Shown here: positions 47,340-57,016 of the stretch, one piece after another | How positions within the stretch are numbered: the stretch's first letter is position 1 | How the letters are laid out: every line of letters starts with the position of its first letter | The notes under the pieces: generated by a model | Seen by the model: the letters and a program-made list of their open reading frames with translations, nothing else | Database searches by the model: none | What the model was told of the DNA's origin: nothing | Translations under genes and position numbers: made by a program | Source of the DNA: Paracoccus sp. TOH | GTDB lineage: Bacteria > Pseudomonadota > Alphaproteobacteria > Rhodobacterales > Rhodobacteraceae | Assembly: GCF_030388245.1 (NCBI RefSeq) | Contig: NZ_CP098361.1 | Span: 991,001 to 1,055,000 of the forward strand | DNA length: 64,000 bases | Direction of reading: 5' to 3'

Positions 47340-48026
47340 TCAGGCCACGCGCCAGCGCGCCTCGAGCTTTTCGATGGCGGCGATGCGTGCCGCGGCCGGC
47401 GGGTGCGAAAGCAGCCAGGCCGGTGCGCCGGTCCCGGCCGCGCCCGCCAGCCGGTCGAGCTTGCGGAACAGGCTTTTCTGCGGCTCGGTGCCCAGCCCGG
47501 CCTTGACCATCAGGGCGCTGGCGAAGGCGTCGGCCTCGAACTCGTCCTGCCGCGACAGCCGGGCGGCGATGGCGCTGGCGGCGATATTGGCAATCCAGAC
47601 GCCGATCCCGGGCAGGAAGCGGCCGAGCACCCCGGCCAGCACCATGCGCACCACGTTCTGGCCGGCGAAATCCACCATGCGGCGGCGGGTATGGCCATGG
47701 GCGACATGGCCCAGCTCATGCGCGATGACCGAAGCCAGCTCGGCCTCGGTCACCTCGCCGCGGTCCAGCCGGTCGAGGAAGCCGCGGGTCAGGAAGATGC
47801 GGCCGTCGGGCGCGGCCAGACCGTTGACGGGCGCCACCTCGTAGACATGCGCCCGGATCGGCGGCAGATCCATGGCCCGGCCCAGCCGCTCCAGCATCGG
47901 CGTAAGCCGGGGATGGCGCAGCGGCGTGGACCTGGCGTTCAGCTCGGCCCGCAGCCGCCATGCGGAAAAGAACCACATCGCGGCGGCATAGAGCAGGATC
48001 AGCAGGATCGGGGTCAGCTTCAGCAT
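47340..48026 (-). CDS. M48-family metalloprotease
   Basis: 228 residues. An N-terminal membrane anchor or signal (about 4-22) is followed by a zinc protease domain with HELGH (H103, E104, H107) and the third-ligand Glu in RQDEFEADAFAS. The Ste24/HtpX-like layout suggests a membrane or periplasmic quality-control protease. 27 bp downstream of the VWA gene on the same strand. Confidence 0.9.
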   Translation of the reverse strand: MLKLTPILLILLYAAAMWFFSAWRLRAELNARSTPLRHPRLTPMLERLGRAMDLPPIRAHVYEVAPVNGLAAPDGRIFLTRGFLDRLDRGEVTEAELASVIAHELGHVAHGHTRRRMVDFAGQNVVRMVLAGVLGRFLPGIGVWIANIAASAIAARLSRQDEFEADAFASALMVKAGLGTEPQKSLFRKLDRLAGAAGTGAPAWLLSHPPAAARIAAIEKLEARWRVA

Positions 48027-48053
48027 GACCGCAATATGGGGGATGCGGCGGGG

Positions 48054-49235
48054 TCAGCCAAGAAGGCGCATGGCCTGGGTCAGCCCCTCCAGCGTCAGGG
48101 GCTGCATGCGGTCCTCGAAGATCTCGCGGATCATGGCGATGGACCGGGTATGGCCCCAATGCGCGCGCGGCACCGGGTTCAGCCAGACATGATCCGGCCA
48201 GGTCTCGCGCAGGCGCTGGAGCCAGATCTCGCCCGATTCGGGATTCCAGTGTTCGTTGGCGCCGCCGGGCACCGCGATCTCATAGGGCGACATCGAGGCG
48301 TCGCCGACGAAGATCGCCTTGTAGTCGCGGCCGAAGCGGTTCAGCACCTCCCAGGTCGGCGTGGTCTCGGTCCAGCGGCGGCGGTTGTCCTTCCACAGCG
48401 CCTCATAGACGCAGTTGTGGAAATAGAAATGCTCCAGGTGCTTGAACTCGGCGCGGGCGGCCGAGAACAGCTCGTCCACCAGCCGGGAATGGTCGTCCAT
48501 GCTGCCGCCGGCATCGAGGAACAGCAGCACCTTGACGGCATTGTGCCGTTCGGGCCGGGTCTGCACGTCGATATAGCCGTGCTCGGCGCTGGCGCGGATG
48601 GTGCCGGGCAGGTCCAGCTCCTCCAGCGCGCCATGCCGGGCCCATTGCCGCAGCCGCTTCAGCGCCACCTTGATGTTGCGGGTGCCAAGCTCGACCGAAT
48701 CGTCGAAATCGCGGAACTCGCGCTTGTCCCAGACCTTGGCGGCGCGGCGGTGGCGGCTTTCGGCTTGCCCGATCCGCACGCCCTCGGGGTTGTAGCCATA
48801 GGCGCCGAAGGGCGAGGTGCCGGCGGTGCCGATCCACTTGTTGCCGCCCTGGTGCCGGCCCTGCTGCTCGGCCAGCCGCTCGCGCAACCGCTTCATCAGC
48901 TCCTCGAAACTGCCGGCGCCTTCGACCGCGGCGCGTTCCTCGGGGGTCAGCAGCTTTTCGGCCAGCTTTTCCAGCCAGTCGCGCGGGATCGAGACCTCGT
49001 TCACCAGCGCCTCGATGGGGATCTGGTCGAGGCCCGAGAAGGCTTCGGAGAAGGCGCGGTCGAATCGGTCGATATGCGCCTCGTTCTTGACCAGGGTGGC
49101 GCGGGCGAGGTGATAGAAGCCCTCGGGCGTCCAGTCCGACAGCCCGGCCTGCAGCCCCGCCAGCAGGTCCAGATATTCCCGCAGGCTGGCCGGCACCCCA
49201 TGCCTGCGCAGGCTGTCGAGGAAGGGCCGGAACAT
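48054..49235 (-). CDS. CoxE-like VWA-domain protein
   Basis: 393 residues. The C-terminal half is a von Willebrand A-like domain of the CoxE type. The metal site reads LFLDAGGSMDDHS, i.e. DxGGS in place of the common DxSxS, so metal binding may be altered. The helical N-terminal half includes a Gln/Gly-rich link (LAEQQGRHQGGNKW). Such proteins usually assist assembly of a partner enzyme together with a MoxR ATPase; none is adjacent. Its ATG overlaps the stop of the 54-codon gene upstream (TGATG). Confidence 0.85.
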   Translation of the reverse strand: MFRPFLDSLRRHGVPASLREYLDLLAGLQAGLSDWTPEGFYHLARATLVKNEAHIDRFDRAFSEAFSGLDQIPIEALVNEVSIPRDWLEKLAEKLLTPEERAAVEGAGSFEELMKRLRERLAEQQGRHQGGNKWIGTAGTSPFGAYGYNPEGVRIGQAESRHRRAAKVWDKREFRDFDDSVELGTRNIKVALKRLRQWARHGALEELDLPGTIRASAEHGYIDVQTRPERHNAVKVLLFLDAGGSMDDHSRLVDELFSAARAEFKHLEHFYFHNCVYEALWKDNRRRWTETTPTWEVLNRFGRDYKAIFVGDASMSPYEIAVPGGANEHWNPESGEIWLQRLRETWPDHVWLNPVPRAHWGHTRSIAMIREIFEDRMQPLTLEGLTQAMRLLG

Positions 49236-49399
49236 CAGCCCATCCGGGTCAGGAATATGGTCAGGAACAGGCCCAGCACGGTCAGCGCCAAGGCATGGGC
49301 GGCGGCATATTGCAGCTTGTCGGCGCGGTTGCCGCCGGCTTTCGCGGCGCGCATCCAGCCGATCGCTGCGCCAAGAAGGAATGCGGCGATCACGATCAT
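49235..49399 (-). CDS. Small membrane protein (54 residues)
   Basis: MIVIAAFLLGAAIGWMRAAK followed by a second hydrophobic helix (LALTVLGLFLTIFLT) and RMG at the end: two transmembrane segments with a short basic loop. Its TGA overlaps the ATG of the VWA gene (TGATG), which supports real translation. Family not recognised. Confidence 0.7.
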   Translation of the reverse strand: MIVIAAFLLGAAIGWMRAAKAGGNRADKLQYAAAHALALTVLGLFLTIFLTRMG

Positions 49400-49532
49400 G
49401 GCTCGGGCATAGCCCGGCCCTGCGCGGCTGTCGAGGGGCAGGGCCCGGCAAGCCCCGGCTTTCGCGCGCCCCCTTGAAGGCATGGCGGGCGCGGGTTACG
49501 TTCGGAGCAACTTGTTATCGGAGGGCGTGACC

Positions 49533-50657
49533 ATGGCGCCCAGGCGTCCTGCGGGTGCGGACGCGTTCCCGAGAAAAACGGTCGAGCCTTTCGTCACCCG
49601 CCCGGCCGAGGACGGGCCGCTCTATGCGGCTTTGGATCTTGGCACCAACAGCTGCCGGATGCTGATTGCCCGTCCCGCGGGCAGTCAGTTCCAGGTGGTG
49701 GACAGTTTCTCGAAGCCGGTCCAGCTGGGACACGGGCTCGAGGCATCAGGCAGGCTGTCGCGCCCCTCGATGGCGCGGACGGTGCATGCCTTGCAGGTGT
49801 GCCGGCGCAAGCTCGAGGCGCACAAGGTCACGCGCATGCGTCTGGTCGCGACCGAGGCCTGCCGGCGGGCGCGGAACAGCCGCGACTTCCTGCGCATGAT
49901 CCGGCGCGAGACCGGCCTGCCGGTCGAGATCATCGACGCCGAGGAGGAGGCGCGGCTGGCGGTCATCTCCTGCGCGCCGCTGGTCAGCCAGCGCACCGAG
50001 CAGCTTCTGGTGGTCGATATCGGCGGCGGCTCGACCGAGCTGGTCTGGATCGACCTGGAGGATGTCGACCCCGCCGAGCGGTCGCGCGCCATCATGCGGC
50101 TGGCCGACGGGTTCGGCGATGCCCGGCCGGGCGGCGCGCGGGTGGTCGACTGGATCAGCGTGCCGCTGGGCGTCGCGACGCTGCGCGACCAGTTCGAGGA
50201 TGTCGAGGACGATCAGGGCCGTTTCGCGCTGATGTCCTGGCATTTCGAGGAAATGCTGTCGGATTTCGCGCCCTATTCGCTGACTCATGATTTCGCCGAG
50301 AATTTCCAGGTCATCGGCACCTCGGGCACGGTGACGACGGTGGCGGCCAGCCATCTTGGCCTGCGCCGCTATGACCGGACCAAGGTGGACGGGCTGACCA
50401 TGACCTCGGGGCAGATCGACCGGGTGATCCGCGACTATCTGTCGCTGGGCCCCGAGGGGCGGCGGGCCGATCCGCGCATCGGCCGCGAGCGCCATGCGCT
50501 GATCATGTCGGGCGCCGCGATCCTGCAGACGCTGATGCGGGTCTGGCCGACGACGCGGCTGTCCGTCGCGGATCGCGGCCTGCGCGAGGGGCTGCTTTAC
50601 GCGCAGATGGTCAAGGACGGGGTCTTGGCCCCGGATGGTATGAACGGGGTGGCATGA
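49533..50657 (+). CDS. ppx: Ppx/GppA-family phosphatase (exopolyphosphatase)
   Basis: 374 residues. ASKHA-fold hydrolase of polyphosphate or pppGpp. The phosphate-binding motifs [13 protein letters not shown] and [13 protein letters not shown] are clear, with [11 protein letters not shown] further on. The alphaproteobacterial short form without an HD domain. GGAGGG precedes the chosen ATG; an in-frame ATG 17 codons upstream is less likely. The next gene rlmE begins 1 bp after its stop. Confidence 0.9.
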   Translation: MAPRRPAGADAFPRKTVEPFVTRPAEDGPLYAALDLGTNSCRMLIARPAGSQFQVVDSFSKPVQLGHGLEASGRLSRPSMARTVHALQVCRRKLEAHKVTRMRLVATEACRRARNSRDFLRMIRRETGLPVEIIDAEEEARLAVISCAPLVSQRTEQLLVVDIGGGSTELVWIDLEDVDPAERSRAIMRLADGFGDARPGGARVVDWISVPLGVATLRDQFEDVEDDQGRFALMSWHFEEMLSDFAPYSLTHDFAENFQVIGTSGTVTTVAASHLGLRRYDRTKVDGLTMTSGQIDRVIRDYLSLGPEGRRADPRIGRERHALIMSGAAILQTLMRVWPTTRLSVADRGLREGLLYAQMVKDGVLAPDGMNGVA

Positions 50658-50658
50658 G

Positions 50659-51429
50659 ATGAGCGAAGGCAAGAAGCCGGGCGAGGGGCGTAAAAGCTCG
50701 GGCCGCGGCCAGCGCGACCTGCGGGTGCGGGTGAAATCGGCCAAGGGTCGCAAGCTGTCGAGCACGCTCTGGCTCGAGCGGCAGCTGAACGACCCCTATG
50801 TCGCGCGGGCCAAGCGCGAGGGTTATCGCGGCCGCGCCGCCTTCAAGATCCTGGAACTGGACGACAAGTATCGTTTCCTGGTGCCGGGCGCGCGGGTGGT
50901 CGATCTGGGCTGCGCCCCCGGCGGCTGGTGCCAGGTGGCGGTCGCGCGCGTCAACGCGCTTGGCGAGAAGTCCGGCAAGAAGGTCGGTCGGGTGCTGGGG
51001 GTGGATCTGCAGGAGGTCGATCCCATCGCCGGGGCCGAGATCCATCAGCTCGATTTCCTGTCGGAAGGGGCGGACGCGCAGGTCAAGGCCTGGCTGGGCG
51101 GGCGTGCCGACGTGGTGATGTCGGACATGGCGGCGGCCTCGTCGGGGCACAAGGGCACCGATCACCTGCGCATCGTGGCGCTGGTCGAGGCGGCGGCGCA
51201 GCTGGCCTTCGACGTGCTGGAGCCGGGCGGCACCTTCGTCGCCAAGGTGCTGGCGGGGGGCGCGGAAAACGAGATGCAGGCCATGCTCAAGCGCAATTTC
51301 CGCAAGGTGGCGAATGTGAAGCCGCCGGCCAGCCGATCGGATTCCTCCGAGAAATTCGTGGTGGCGCAGGGATATCGCGGCCGGGAGGACGAAGCCGACG
51401 CAGAGGAGGCGCCGGCCGATCCGGCCTGA
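50659..51429 (+). CDS. rlmE: 23S rRNA (uridine-2'-O-)-methyltransferase RlmE
   Basis: 256 residues. RrmJ/FtsJ-type enzyme that methylates U2552 of 23S rRNA using SAM. SAM-binding [13 protein letters not shown] and the catalytic Asp/Lys in [12 protein letters not shown] and FVAKVLAGG are intact. Longer than E. coli RrmJ by a basic N-terminal extension (about 25 residues) and an acidic tail ([13 protein letters not shown]). Adjacent to ppx as in many alphaproteobacteria. Confidence 0.95.
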   Translation: MSEGKKPGEGRKSSGRGQRDLRVRVKSAKGRKLSSTLWLERQLNDPYVARAKREGYRGRAAFKILELDDKYRFLVPGARVVDLGCAPGGWCQVAVARVNALGEKSGKKVGRVLGVDLQEVDPIAGAEIHQLDFLSEGADAQVKAWLGGRADVVMSDMAAASSGHKGTDHLRIVALVEAAAQLAFDVLEPGGTFVAKVLAGGAENEMQAMLKRNFRKVANVKPPASRSDSSEKFVVAQGYRGREDEADAEEAPADPA

Positions 51430-51873
51430 GGCGGCCGCGCCGCGCCAAGCGAGTCGTGGTGGCACCGGATGCGGGAGAAGGGGGCCGCTGGATAGGGCGC
51501 TGCCTTGGGCGCCGGGGCCGGGCGTCCGGTCCGAGACTGCGTTGCAGGACTCGTGTCGCGGCTGCTCCGCAACGGGTCGACGCGTCAGGCCATCCGTCCT
51601 GGAGGCCGCGGCGGGGTTGACCGTTCCGGCGGCCGGACAGCGGGCGGTCGCGGGCATCGCCGGGGTGCGGTGAAGGCGCGGAGAACCTTGGCCGGGCAGG
51701 CCGGTCGGACCGGCCCCATCCCTTTGCGGTCCCGGCTGTTGCGGTGCGGCTTCTGGTGCGAAAAGCTCTCTGGCGAGCTGGACTTGCAGCCCTTCCCACG
51801 TTGCGTGTCGGGAATGCGGAGGTGGTGCGGCGGCTCGGGACAGCGGGCGCGCGGTTCTGGGCGCTCGGCCCGA
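51430..51873. other. Gene-free stretch between rlmE and the AraC gene
   Basis: 444 bp, GC-rich, between convergent genes. I see no protein family, RNA or clear terminator. Open frames crossing it on both strands have no recognisable motif. Confidence 0.45.
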
Positions 51874-52956
51874 TCAGCCGTGATCGGGGCCGCCGCCGCC
51901 GCGGGCATTCCGCAACAGCGCACGATAGGCTTCGGGCGTGCGGCCGGTTGCGGCCTGGAAGGCCCGCATGAAATGGCCCAGCCCGGCATAGCCCAGTTCC
52001 TCGGCGATCTCGGGGATCGGCCTGGCGCTGTCGCGCAGCGCCTCGGTCGCCGATTGCAGCCGCAGGTCATAGAGCAGGTCCAGCGCGCCGCGCCCCCGGC
52101 TCTGACGGCAGGCGCGGTCCAGATGCGCCTGTGTGCAGCCCAGCCGGCGGGCCATTTCTGCCAGGGTCTGGCTGCGCTCGAGTTCCCGCCCGGCGAGGTC
52201 CAGGAAGCGCTCGGCCAGCGATCGCGCCCCGGCCGTATCGTCCTCGGCCTGCCGGGACGGGCCCGGCCGGTCCTGAAGCCGGGACAGCGCCACCGCGATC
52301 AGGCCCAACTGATGGCGCGTCGCCGCGTCGCCGCCGGGATGGCGCGCCGCCCCTTCGGCCAGGGCGAGGATGGCGGGGTCCAGAAGCCCGGCATCCTCGA
52401 GCGCCGGCAAGCCGCAGCGGAAACCTCGCGGCAGCGGCTGGTCGCGGAACCAGTCGGGTGGAATCAGCAGTGCCTGGCCCGCGACATCGGCCGGCGGTTT
52501 CAGCGAAAAGGCGGTGCCGGCGGGAATGAAGGCGAGGCGCCCGGCGCTGACCAGATGATTGTGGCGCGGGAACTGCACCGTGACCATGCCCGAGCCGGGT
52601 CGAATCAGCACGTGGTCGCCGCGGACGCGCGGCGCGGCCGGCGCGGTCAGGCCGCGCGTGGCGCCGCCCCAATGGAAGCCGGAAAGCGGGATCAGCCGCA
52701 GGCCGTCGCCGGGCCGCCCGCGGGGCAGGGCGGCCGGAGCCGGCCGGAACCGCCCGGCCGCACCTGCGACGGTCGGAGCCGGAGCCGGCGGTTTCTGGGC
52801 CTGGGCGTTTCCCGGCCGCCGGGAGGATTCCCGCTGCAACCGCGGGTCCTGCTCGGCCGGTTCCATGATCCCCGGCGCGGTGATGCCGGCTGCCCGCAAC
52901 CGGACCAGCGCGGGATCGGAATCGGTGCTGTCGAAGGCGCGAAAGGCATTGTTCAT
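51874..52956 (-). CDS. AraC-family transcriptional regulator
   Basis: 360 residues. The C-terminal double HTH (about 255-350: SQTLAEMARRLGCTQAHLDR and PIPEIAEELGYAGLGHFMRA) is standard for AraC. The first ~85 residues are Pro/Ala/Arg-rich and not conserved; a cupin-like ligand domain follows (GDHVLIRPGSGMVTVQF). On the reverse strand GTGACA and CATAAG, 18 bp apart near 53029-53058, may be its promoter, overlapping the miaA 3' end. Regulated genes unknown. Confidence 0.88.
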   Translation of the reverse strand: MNNAFRAFDSTDSDPALVRLRAAGITAPGIMEPAEQDPRLQRESSRRPGNAQAQKPPAPAPTVAGAAGRFRPAPAALPRGRPGDGLRLIPLSGFHWGGATRGLTAPAAPRVRGDHVLIRPGSGMVTVQFPRHNHLVSAGRLAFIPAGTAFSLKPPADVAGQALLIPPDWFRDQPLPRGFRCGLPALEDAGLLDPAILALAEGAARHPGGDAATRHQLGLIAVALSRLQDRPGPSRQAEDDTAGARSLAERFLDLAGRELERSQTLAEMARRLGCTQAHLDRACRQSRGRGALDLLYDLRLQSATEALRDSARPIPEIAEELGYAGLGHFMRAFQAATGRTPEAYRALLRNARGGGGPDHG

Positions 52957-53055
52957 AAGGGCGCGGCTTTCAGCAAATCCATAAACACAACCTAGACTCC
53001 CAACGGGAGTTCCCGAAGGGTTTACACAGCTTATGGTTGCCGAAAGTTTAATATG

Positions 53056-53958
53056 TCACTTTTGTGTGACGGCTTGATGATCGACCTCGATCCAACGCCA
53101 GTCGCGCATCCGGTTGCGAAAGAAGCTGCGCTGCGCCTTGGCATATTGCCGGGTGGCGATGATCGCCCGTTCGACGGCGTCGTCGAGGCCGAGCGCGCCT
53201 TGCAGATGCGCCACCAGCTCGGGCGCGCCAATCGCCTTGGCCCAGAGCGCATCGGGATTCCAAGACGGCAGCATCGCCCGCACCTCGTCCAGCGCACCCT
53301 GGTCCAGCATCAGGCGAAAGCGCCGGGCGATGCGCTCGGCCAGCCAGTCGCGGTCGGATTGCAGCACCAGCAGATGCGCGGTCTCGGGCGCGATCAGCGG
53401 CGCCGGCGTCTCGGCCTGCCATGCGGCGATGCCGCGGCCGGTGGTCTTGAGCACCTCCCAGGCGCGCTGCACGCGCACCGGGTTCATCAGGTCGATGCGC
53501 GAGCGGCTCAGCGAATCGAGCCCGGCGATCATCTGCGCCAGCCCGCCGGGCTCGCGCAGAAGCGCATCGGCCCGGGCGCGGATCTCGGGCGGCGTGGGCG
53601 GGATCACCGCCAGCCCGCGGGTCAGCGCGTTCAGATAAAGGCCGGTGCCGCCGACCACGATCAGCCGGCCCCGCAATGCCGCGACCTCGGCCAGCCATTC
53701 GCCCACGGAATAGAGCCGCCCGGGCGCCACATGGCCGTAAAGCGCGTGAGGCGCGCGGGCCTCGTCCTCGACCGTCGGCCGGGCGGTCAGCACCCGCCAG
53801 CAGGACCAGACCTGCAGCGCATCGGCATTGACGATGGTGCCGCCCTGCGCCTCGGCGATCCGCAGCGCCAGGGCGGATTTGCCGCTGGCGGTGGGCCCGG
53901 CGATCAGCACATGGCGGTCGGAATCGAGCCCGGCCGGAAGGTCGTGACGCGGGGTCAT
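53056..53958 (-). CDS. miaA: tRNA dimethylallyltransferase MiaA
   Basis: 300 residues. Transfers the dimethylallyl group to A37 of tRNAs, the step before MiaB, which is also encoded in this window. P-loop GPTASGKS (21-28), catalytic-region NADALQVW and VGGTGLYLNALTRG are present. Start MTPRHDLP, 35 codons inside a longer frame that overlaps the divergent pyrH promoter. The stop codon lies inside a small palindrome GTCAC-N6-GTGAC. Confidence 0.95.
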   Translation of the reverse strand: MTPRHDLPAGLDSDRHVLIAGPTASGKSALALRIAEAQGGTIVNADALQVWSCWRVLTARPTVEDEARAPHALYGHVAPGRLYSVGEWLAEVAALRGRLIVVGGTGLYLNALTRGLAVIPPTPPEIRARADALLREPGGLAQMIAGLDSLSRSRIDLMNPVRVQRAWEVLKTTGRGIAAWQAETPAPLIAPETAHLLVLQSDRDWLAERIARRFRLMLDQGALDEVRAMLPSWNPDALWAKAIGAPELVAHLQGALGLDDAVERAIIATRQYAKAQRSFFRNRMRDWRWIEVDHQAVTQK

Positions 53959-53979
53959 GGCGACTTGGGAAGGCGGCAG

Positions 53980-54008
53980 TTGAACATGGTCCCTGTTTGC
54001 GACATTTT
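53980..54008 (+). promoter_or_regulatory. pyrH: Probable pyrH operon promoter
   Basis: TTGAAC (53980-53985) and CATTTT (54003-54008) separated by 17 bp, in the 85-bp gap between divergent miaA and pyrH; the predicted start point is about 30 bp before the pyrH ATG. Confidence 0.4.
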
Positions 54009-54043
54009 GCCCGGCAATGAAACAGCCGCGAAAAGGTGAACCC

Positions 54044-54778
54044 ATGTCGGAAAGCGCGTCCAAGATCCCCGGAAAATACTCGCGCGTGATGCTGAAGATT
54101 TCGGGGGAGGCGCTGATGGGGGACCAAGGCTACGGCCTGCACCCACCGACCGTCGCCCGCATCGCGCAGGAGGTCAAATCCGTCCATGACATGGGGGTCG
54201 AGATCTGCATGGTCATCGGCGGCGGCAATATCTTCCGCGGCTTGCAGGGCAGCGCCCAGGGCATGGAGCGTGCGACCGCCGACTACATGGGGATGCTGGC
54301 CACGGTGATGAATGCGCTGGCCATGCAGGCGGCGCTGGAGGCGCTGAAGATCCACACCCGGGTGATCTCGGCCATCCGCATGGACGAGGTGGCCGAACCC
54401 TATATCCGCCGCCGCGCCGTCCGCCACCTGGAAAAGAAGCGCGTCTGCATCTTCGCCGCCGGCACCGGCAACCCCTATTTCACCACCGACACCGCCGCCA
54501 CGCTGCGCGCCAACGAGATGAATTGCGAGGCGATCTTCAAGGGCACCAAGGTCGACGGCGTCTATGACAAGGATCCGAACAAGTTCGCGGATGCCAAGCG
54601 CTACGACGCCGTGACCTATGACGAGGTGCTGCAGAAGCATCTGGGGGTGATGGACGCCTCGGCCATCGCGCTGGCGCGCGACAACGATCTGCCGATCATC
54701 GTCTTCTCGCTGGACGAGCCGGGCGGTTTCCGGGGGATTCTGGCCGGCAGCGGCACTTATACGCGCGTCCATGGGTAA
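54044..54778 (+). CDS. pyrH: UMP kinase
   Basis: 244 residues. Phosphorylates UMP to UDP; hexameric amino-acid-kinase fold. [23 protein letters not shown] and [14 protein letters not shown] are the family motifs. AAAGGTG precedes the ATG at MSESASKI, chosen over an upstream ATG nine codons earlier. Leads the envelope and translation operon that continues with frr, uppS, cdsA, dxr, rseP, bamA and ompH. Confidence 0.96.
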   Translation: MSESASKIPGKYSRVMLKISGEALMGDQGYGLHPPTVARIAQEVKSVHDMGVEICMVIGGGNIFRGLQGSAQGMERATADYMGMLATVMNALAMQAALEALKIHTRVISAIRMDEVAEPYIRRRAVRHLEKKRVCIFAAGTGNPYFTTDTAATLRANEMNCEAIFKGTKVDGVYDKDPNKFADAKRYDAVTYDEVLQKHLGVMDASAIALARDNDLPIIVFSLDEPGGFRGILAGSGTYTRVHG

Positions 54779-54858
54779 AATGCCCGTATAGCCTTTGCCA
54801 TGCGGGCGCCGCTCGGCTAAAAGCGCTGAAAACCACAGCACAGAGGCCATGACCGAGC

Positions 54859-55422
54859 ATGTCCGACGAGATCGAGATCGATACCGACGACCTGGAACGC
54901 CGCATGAAGGGCGCGATGGAATCCCTGCGCCATGAATTCGCGTCGCTGCGCACCGGCCGCGCCTCGGCCAGCATGGTCGAGCCGATCATGGTCGACGCCT
55001 ATGGCTCGCTGACGCCGATCAACCAGATCGGCACGGTGAACGTGCCCGAGCCGCGCATGGTGACGATCAACATCTGGGACAAGGCGCTGGTCGGCAAGGC
55101 CGAGAAGGCGATCCGCGAATCGGGCCTGGGTATCAACCCGCAGCTCAACGGCACCATCATCATGCTGCCGATCCCCGAGCTGAACGAGGAGCGCCGGCGC
55201 GAACTGACTCGCGTCGCCGCGCAATATGCCGAGCACGCCCGCGTCGCCATCCGCAACGTGCGCCGCGACGGCATGGACCAGATCAAGAAGGCCAAGGGCT
55301 CGGGCATGTCCGAGGACGATCAGAAGTTCTGGGAAACCGCCGTGCAGGAGCTGACCGACAAGATGATCGCCTCGGTGGACCAGGCGCTCGAGACGAAGCA
55401 AGCCGAAATCATGCAGGTCTGA
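54859..55422 (+). CDS. frr: Ribosome recycling factor
   Basis: 187 residues. Splits the post-termination ribosome together with EF-G. The family layout of three-helix bundle plus beta domain is evident: [34 protein letters not shown] and [21 protein letters not shown]. Follows pyrH after 80 bp, the standard gene order. Confidence 0.97.
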   Translation: MSDEIEIDTDDLERRMKGAMESLRHEFASLRTGRASASMVEPIMVDAYGSLTPINQIGTVNVPEPRMVTINIWDKALVGKAEKAIRESGLGINPQLNGTIIMLPIPELNEERRRELTRVAAQYAEHARVAIRNVRRDGMDQIKKAKGSGMSEDDQKFWETAVQELTDKMIASVDQALETKQAEIMQV

Positions 55423-55426
55423 CCTG

Positions 55427-56161
55427 ATGGCCGAAACCGCAGCCAGCCTGTCGCAATCCGCCGGGGGGGACCAGCGGCCCCGTCACGTCGCCATCATCAT
55501 GGATGGCAACGGCCGCTGGGCCAAGAACAAGGGTTGGCCGCGTCTGGTCGGGCATCGCCGCGGCGCCGAGCGCGTCAAGCAGATCGTGCGGGCCTGCCCG
55601 GACCTGGGGGTGAACTGGCTGACCGTCTATGCCTTCTCGACCGAGAACTGGAAGCGCTCGACCGAGGAGGTGTTGGGCCTGATGGGCATCTTCGCCCGCT
55701 ATATCGAGCGCGAGGCCGACGGGCTCTCGGCCGAGGGCGTGCGGATGCGCTTCATCGGCGGGCGCGATCGGCTGGACCCCAAGCTGCAGCGGCTGATGGC
55801 CGGGATCGAGACGCGCACCGCCGGCAACGCCCGGCTGAACCTGACGGTGGCGATCAATTACGGCGGCCGGGACGAATTGACCCGGGCGGCGGCGCGCCTG
55901 TCCGCACGCATCGCCCGCGGCGAGATCGCCGAGCCGACCGAGGCCGACCTGGCCGATTGCCTGGACACCGCCGGCCATCCCGACCCCGACCTGGTGATCC
56001 GCACCAGCGGAGAGACGCGGACCTCGAATTTCCTGCCCTTCCAGGCGGCCTATTCCGAATACGAGTTCACCCAGACGCTCTGGCCGGATTTCACCCCCGA
56101 TCATCTGGCCGAGATCCTCGACCGCTTCGGCCTGCGCGAGCGGCGCTTCGGCAGCGCATGA
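55427..56161 (+). CDS. uppS: Undecaprenyl diphosphate synthase
   Basis: 244 residues. Cis-prenyltransferase making the C55 lipid carrier for peptidoglycan. The substrate motif VAIIMDGNGRWAK (catalytic D26), HRRGAERVK, and the C-terminal RTSGETRTSNFLPFQAAYSE are intact. Only 4 bp after frr; the stop overlaps the cdsA start (ATGA). Confidence 0.97.
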   Translation: MAETAASLSQSAGGDQRPRHVAIIMDGNGRWAKNKGWPRLVGHRRGAERVKQIVRACPDLGVNWLTVYAFSTENWKRSTEEVLGLMGIFARYIEREADGLSAEGVRMRFIGGRDRLDPKLQRLMAGIETRTAGNARLNLTVAINYGGRDELTRAAARLSARIARGEIAEPTEADLADCLDTAGHPDPDLVIRTSGETRTSNFLPFQAAYSEYEFTQTLWPDFTPDHLAEILDRFGLRERRFGSA

Positions 56162-57012
56162 CCGGGGACGGGCCGCAGCCAAGCCGCCTGCGCGGCGCCT
56201 TGCAGCGCGGACGCAACAAATGGGCCGACCTGTGGCCCCGGGTCGTCTCGGGCCTGGTGCTGGCGGTGCTGGGGCTGGTGCTGCTGCTGACCTCGGGACT
56301 GTGGCTGCGCTTCGGCGTTGCGGCGGTGATCGGGCTGATGATGTGGGAACTGGCGCGGCTGACCGGCTGGCGCCACCCCGAATTCCACAGCCCGCGCCAT
56401 CCGGTGCTGATCGGCATTCTGGCCGGGCTGGTCATGCTGGCGATGCTGGTGCTGCCCGGCGACTGGCCGATGGCGCTGGTGCTGGTGCCGATGATCGCCG
56501 GCTGGCACGGCACGCATGAGCACGAGCGGCCAGCCTATCTGCTGTTCACGCTGGCCTTCTTCGGCGCCGGTTACGCGCTGGTGGTGATCCGCGAGCTGAT
56601 GGGCCTGCCGACATTGCTGTGGGTGGTGGGCACGGTGGTGCTTTCGGACGTTCTGGGCTATTTCGTCGGCCGCAAGCTGGGCGGGCCGCGCTTTTGGCCG
56701 GCGATCAGTCCCAAGAAGACCTGGAGCGGCACCATCGCCGGCTGGGCGGGCGCGCTGCTGCTGGCGCTGGGGCTGCTGGTCGCCGGGCAGGCGGGCTGGG
56801 CGGTGCTGATTGTCGGGCCGCTGGTCGCGGTGGCCGGGCAGTTCGGCGACATTGCCGAAAGCTGGCTCAAGCGCCGGGTCGGGGCCAAGGACAGTTCCGA
56901 GCTGATTCCCGGCCATGGCGGAGCGCTGGACCGTTTCGACGCCATGTCGGGGGCGCTGCTGCTGGCGCTGGTGCTGTTGATGGCGAACCTCTTGCCGGTG
57001 ATCGGAGGCTGA
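56158..57012 (+). CDS. cdsA: Phosphatidate cytidylyltransferase
   Basis: 284 residues, about seven transmembrane helices. Makes CDP-diacylglycerol for phospholipid synthesis. The C-terminal CDS signature SWLKRRVGAKDSSELIPGHG followed by GALDRFD is complete, and SPKKTWSGTIAG is present. Translationally coupled to uppS by an ATGA overlap. Confidence 0.95.
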   Translation: MTGDGPQPSRLRGALQRGRNKWADLWPRVVSGLVLAVLGLVLLLTSGLWLRFGVAAVIGLMMWELARLTGWRHPEFHSPRHPVLIGILAGLVMLAMLVLPGDWPMALVLVPMIAGWHGTHEHERPAYLLFTLAFFGAGYALVVIRELMGLPTLLWVVGTVVLSDVLGYFVGRKLGGPRFWPAISPKKTWSGTIAGWAGALLLALGLLVAGQAGWAVLIVGPLVAVAGQFGDIAESWLKRRVGAKDSSELIPGHGGALDRFDAMSGALLLALVLLMANLLPVIGG

Positions 57013-57016
57013 GAAG

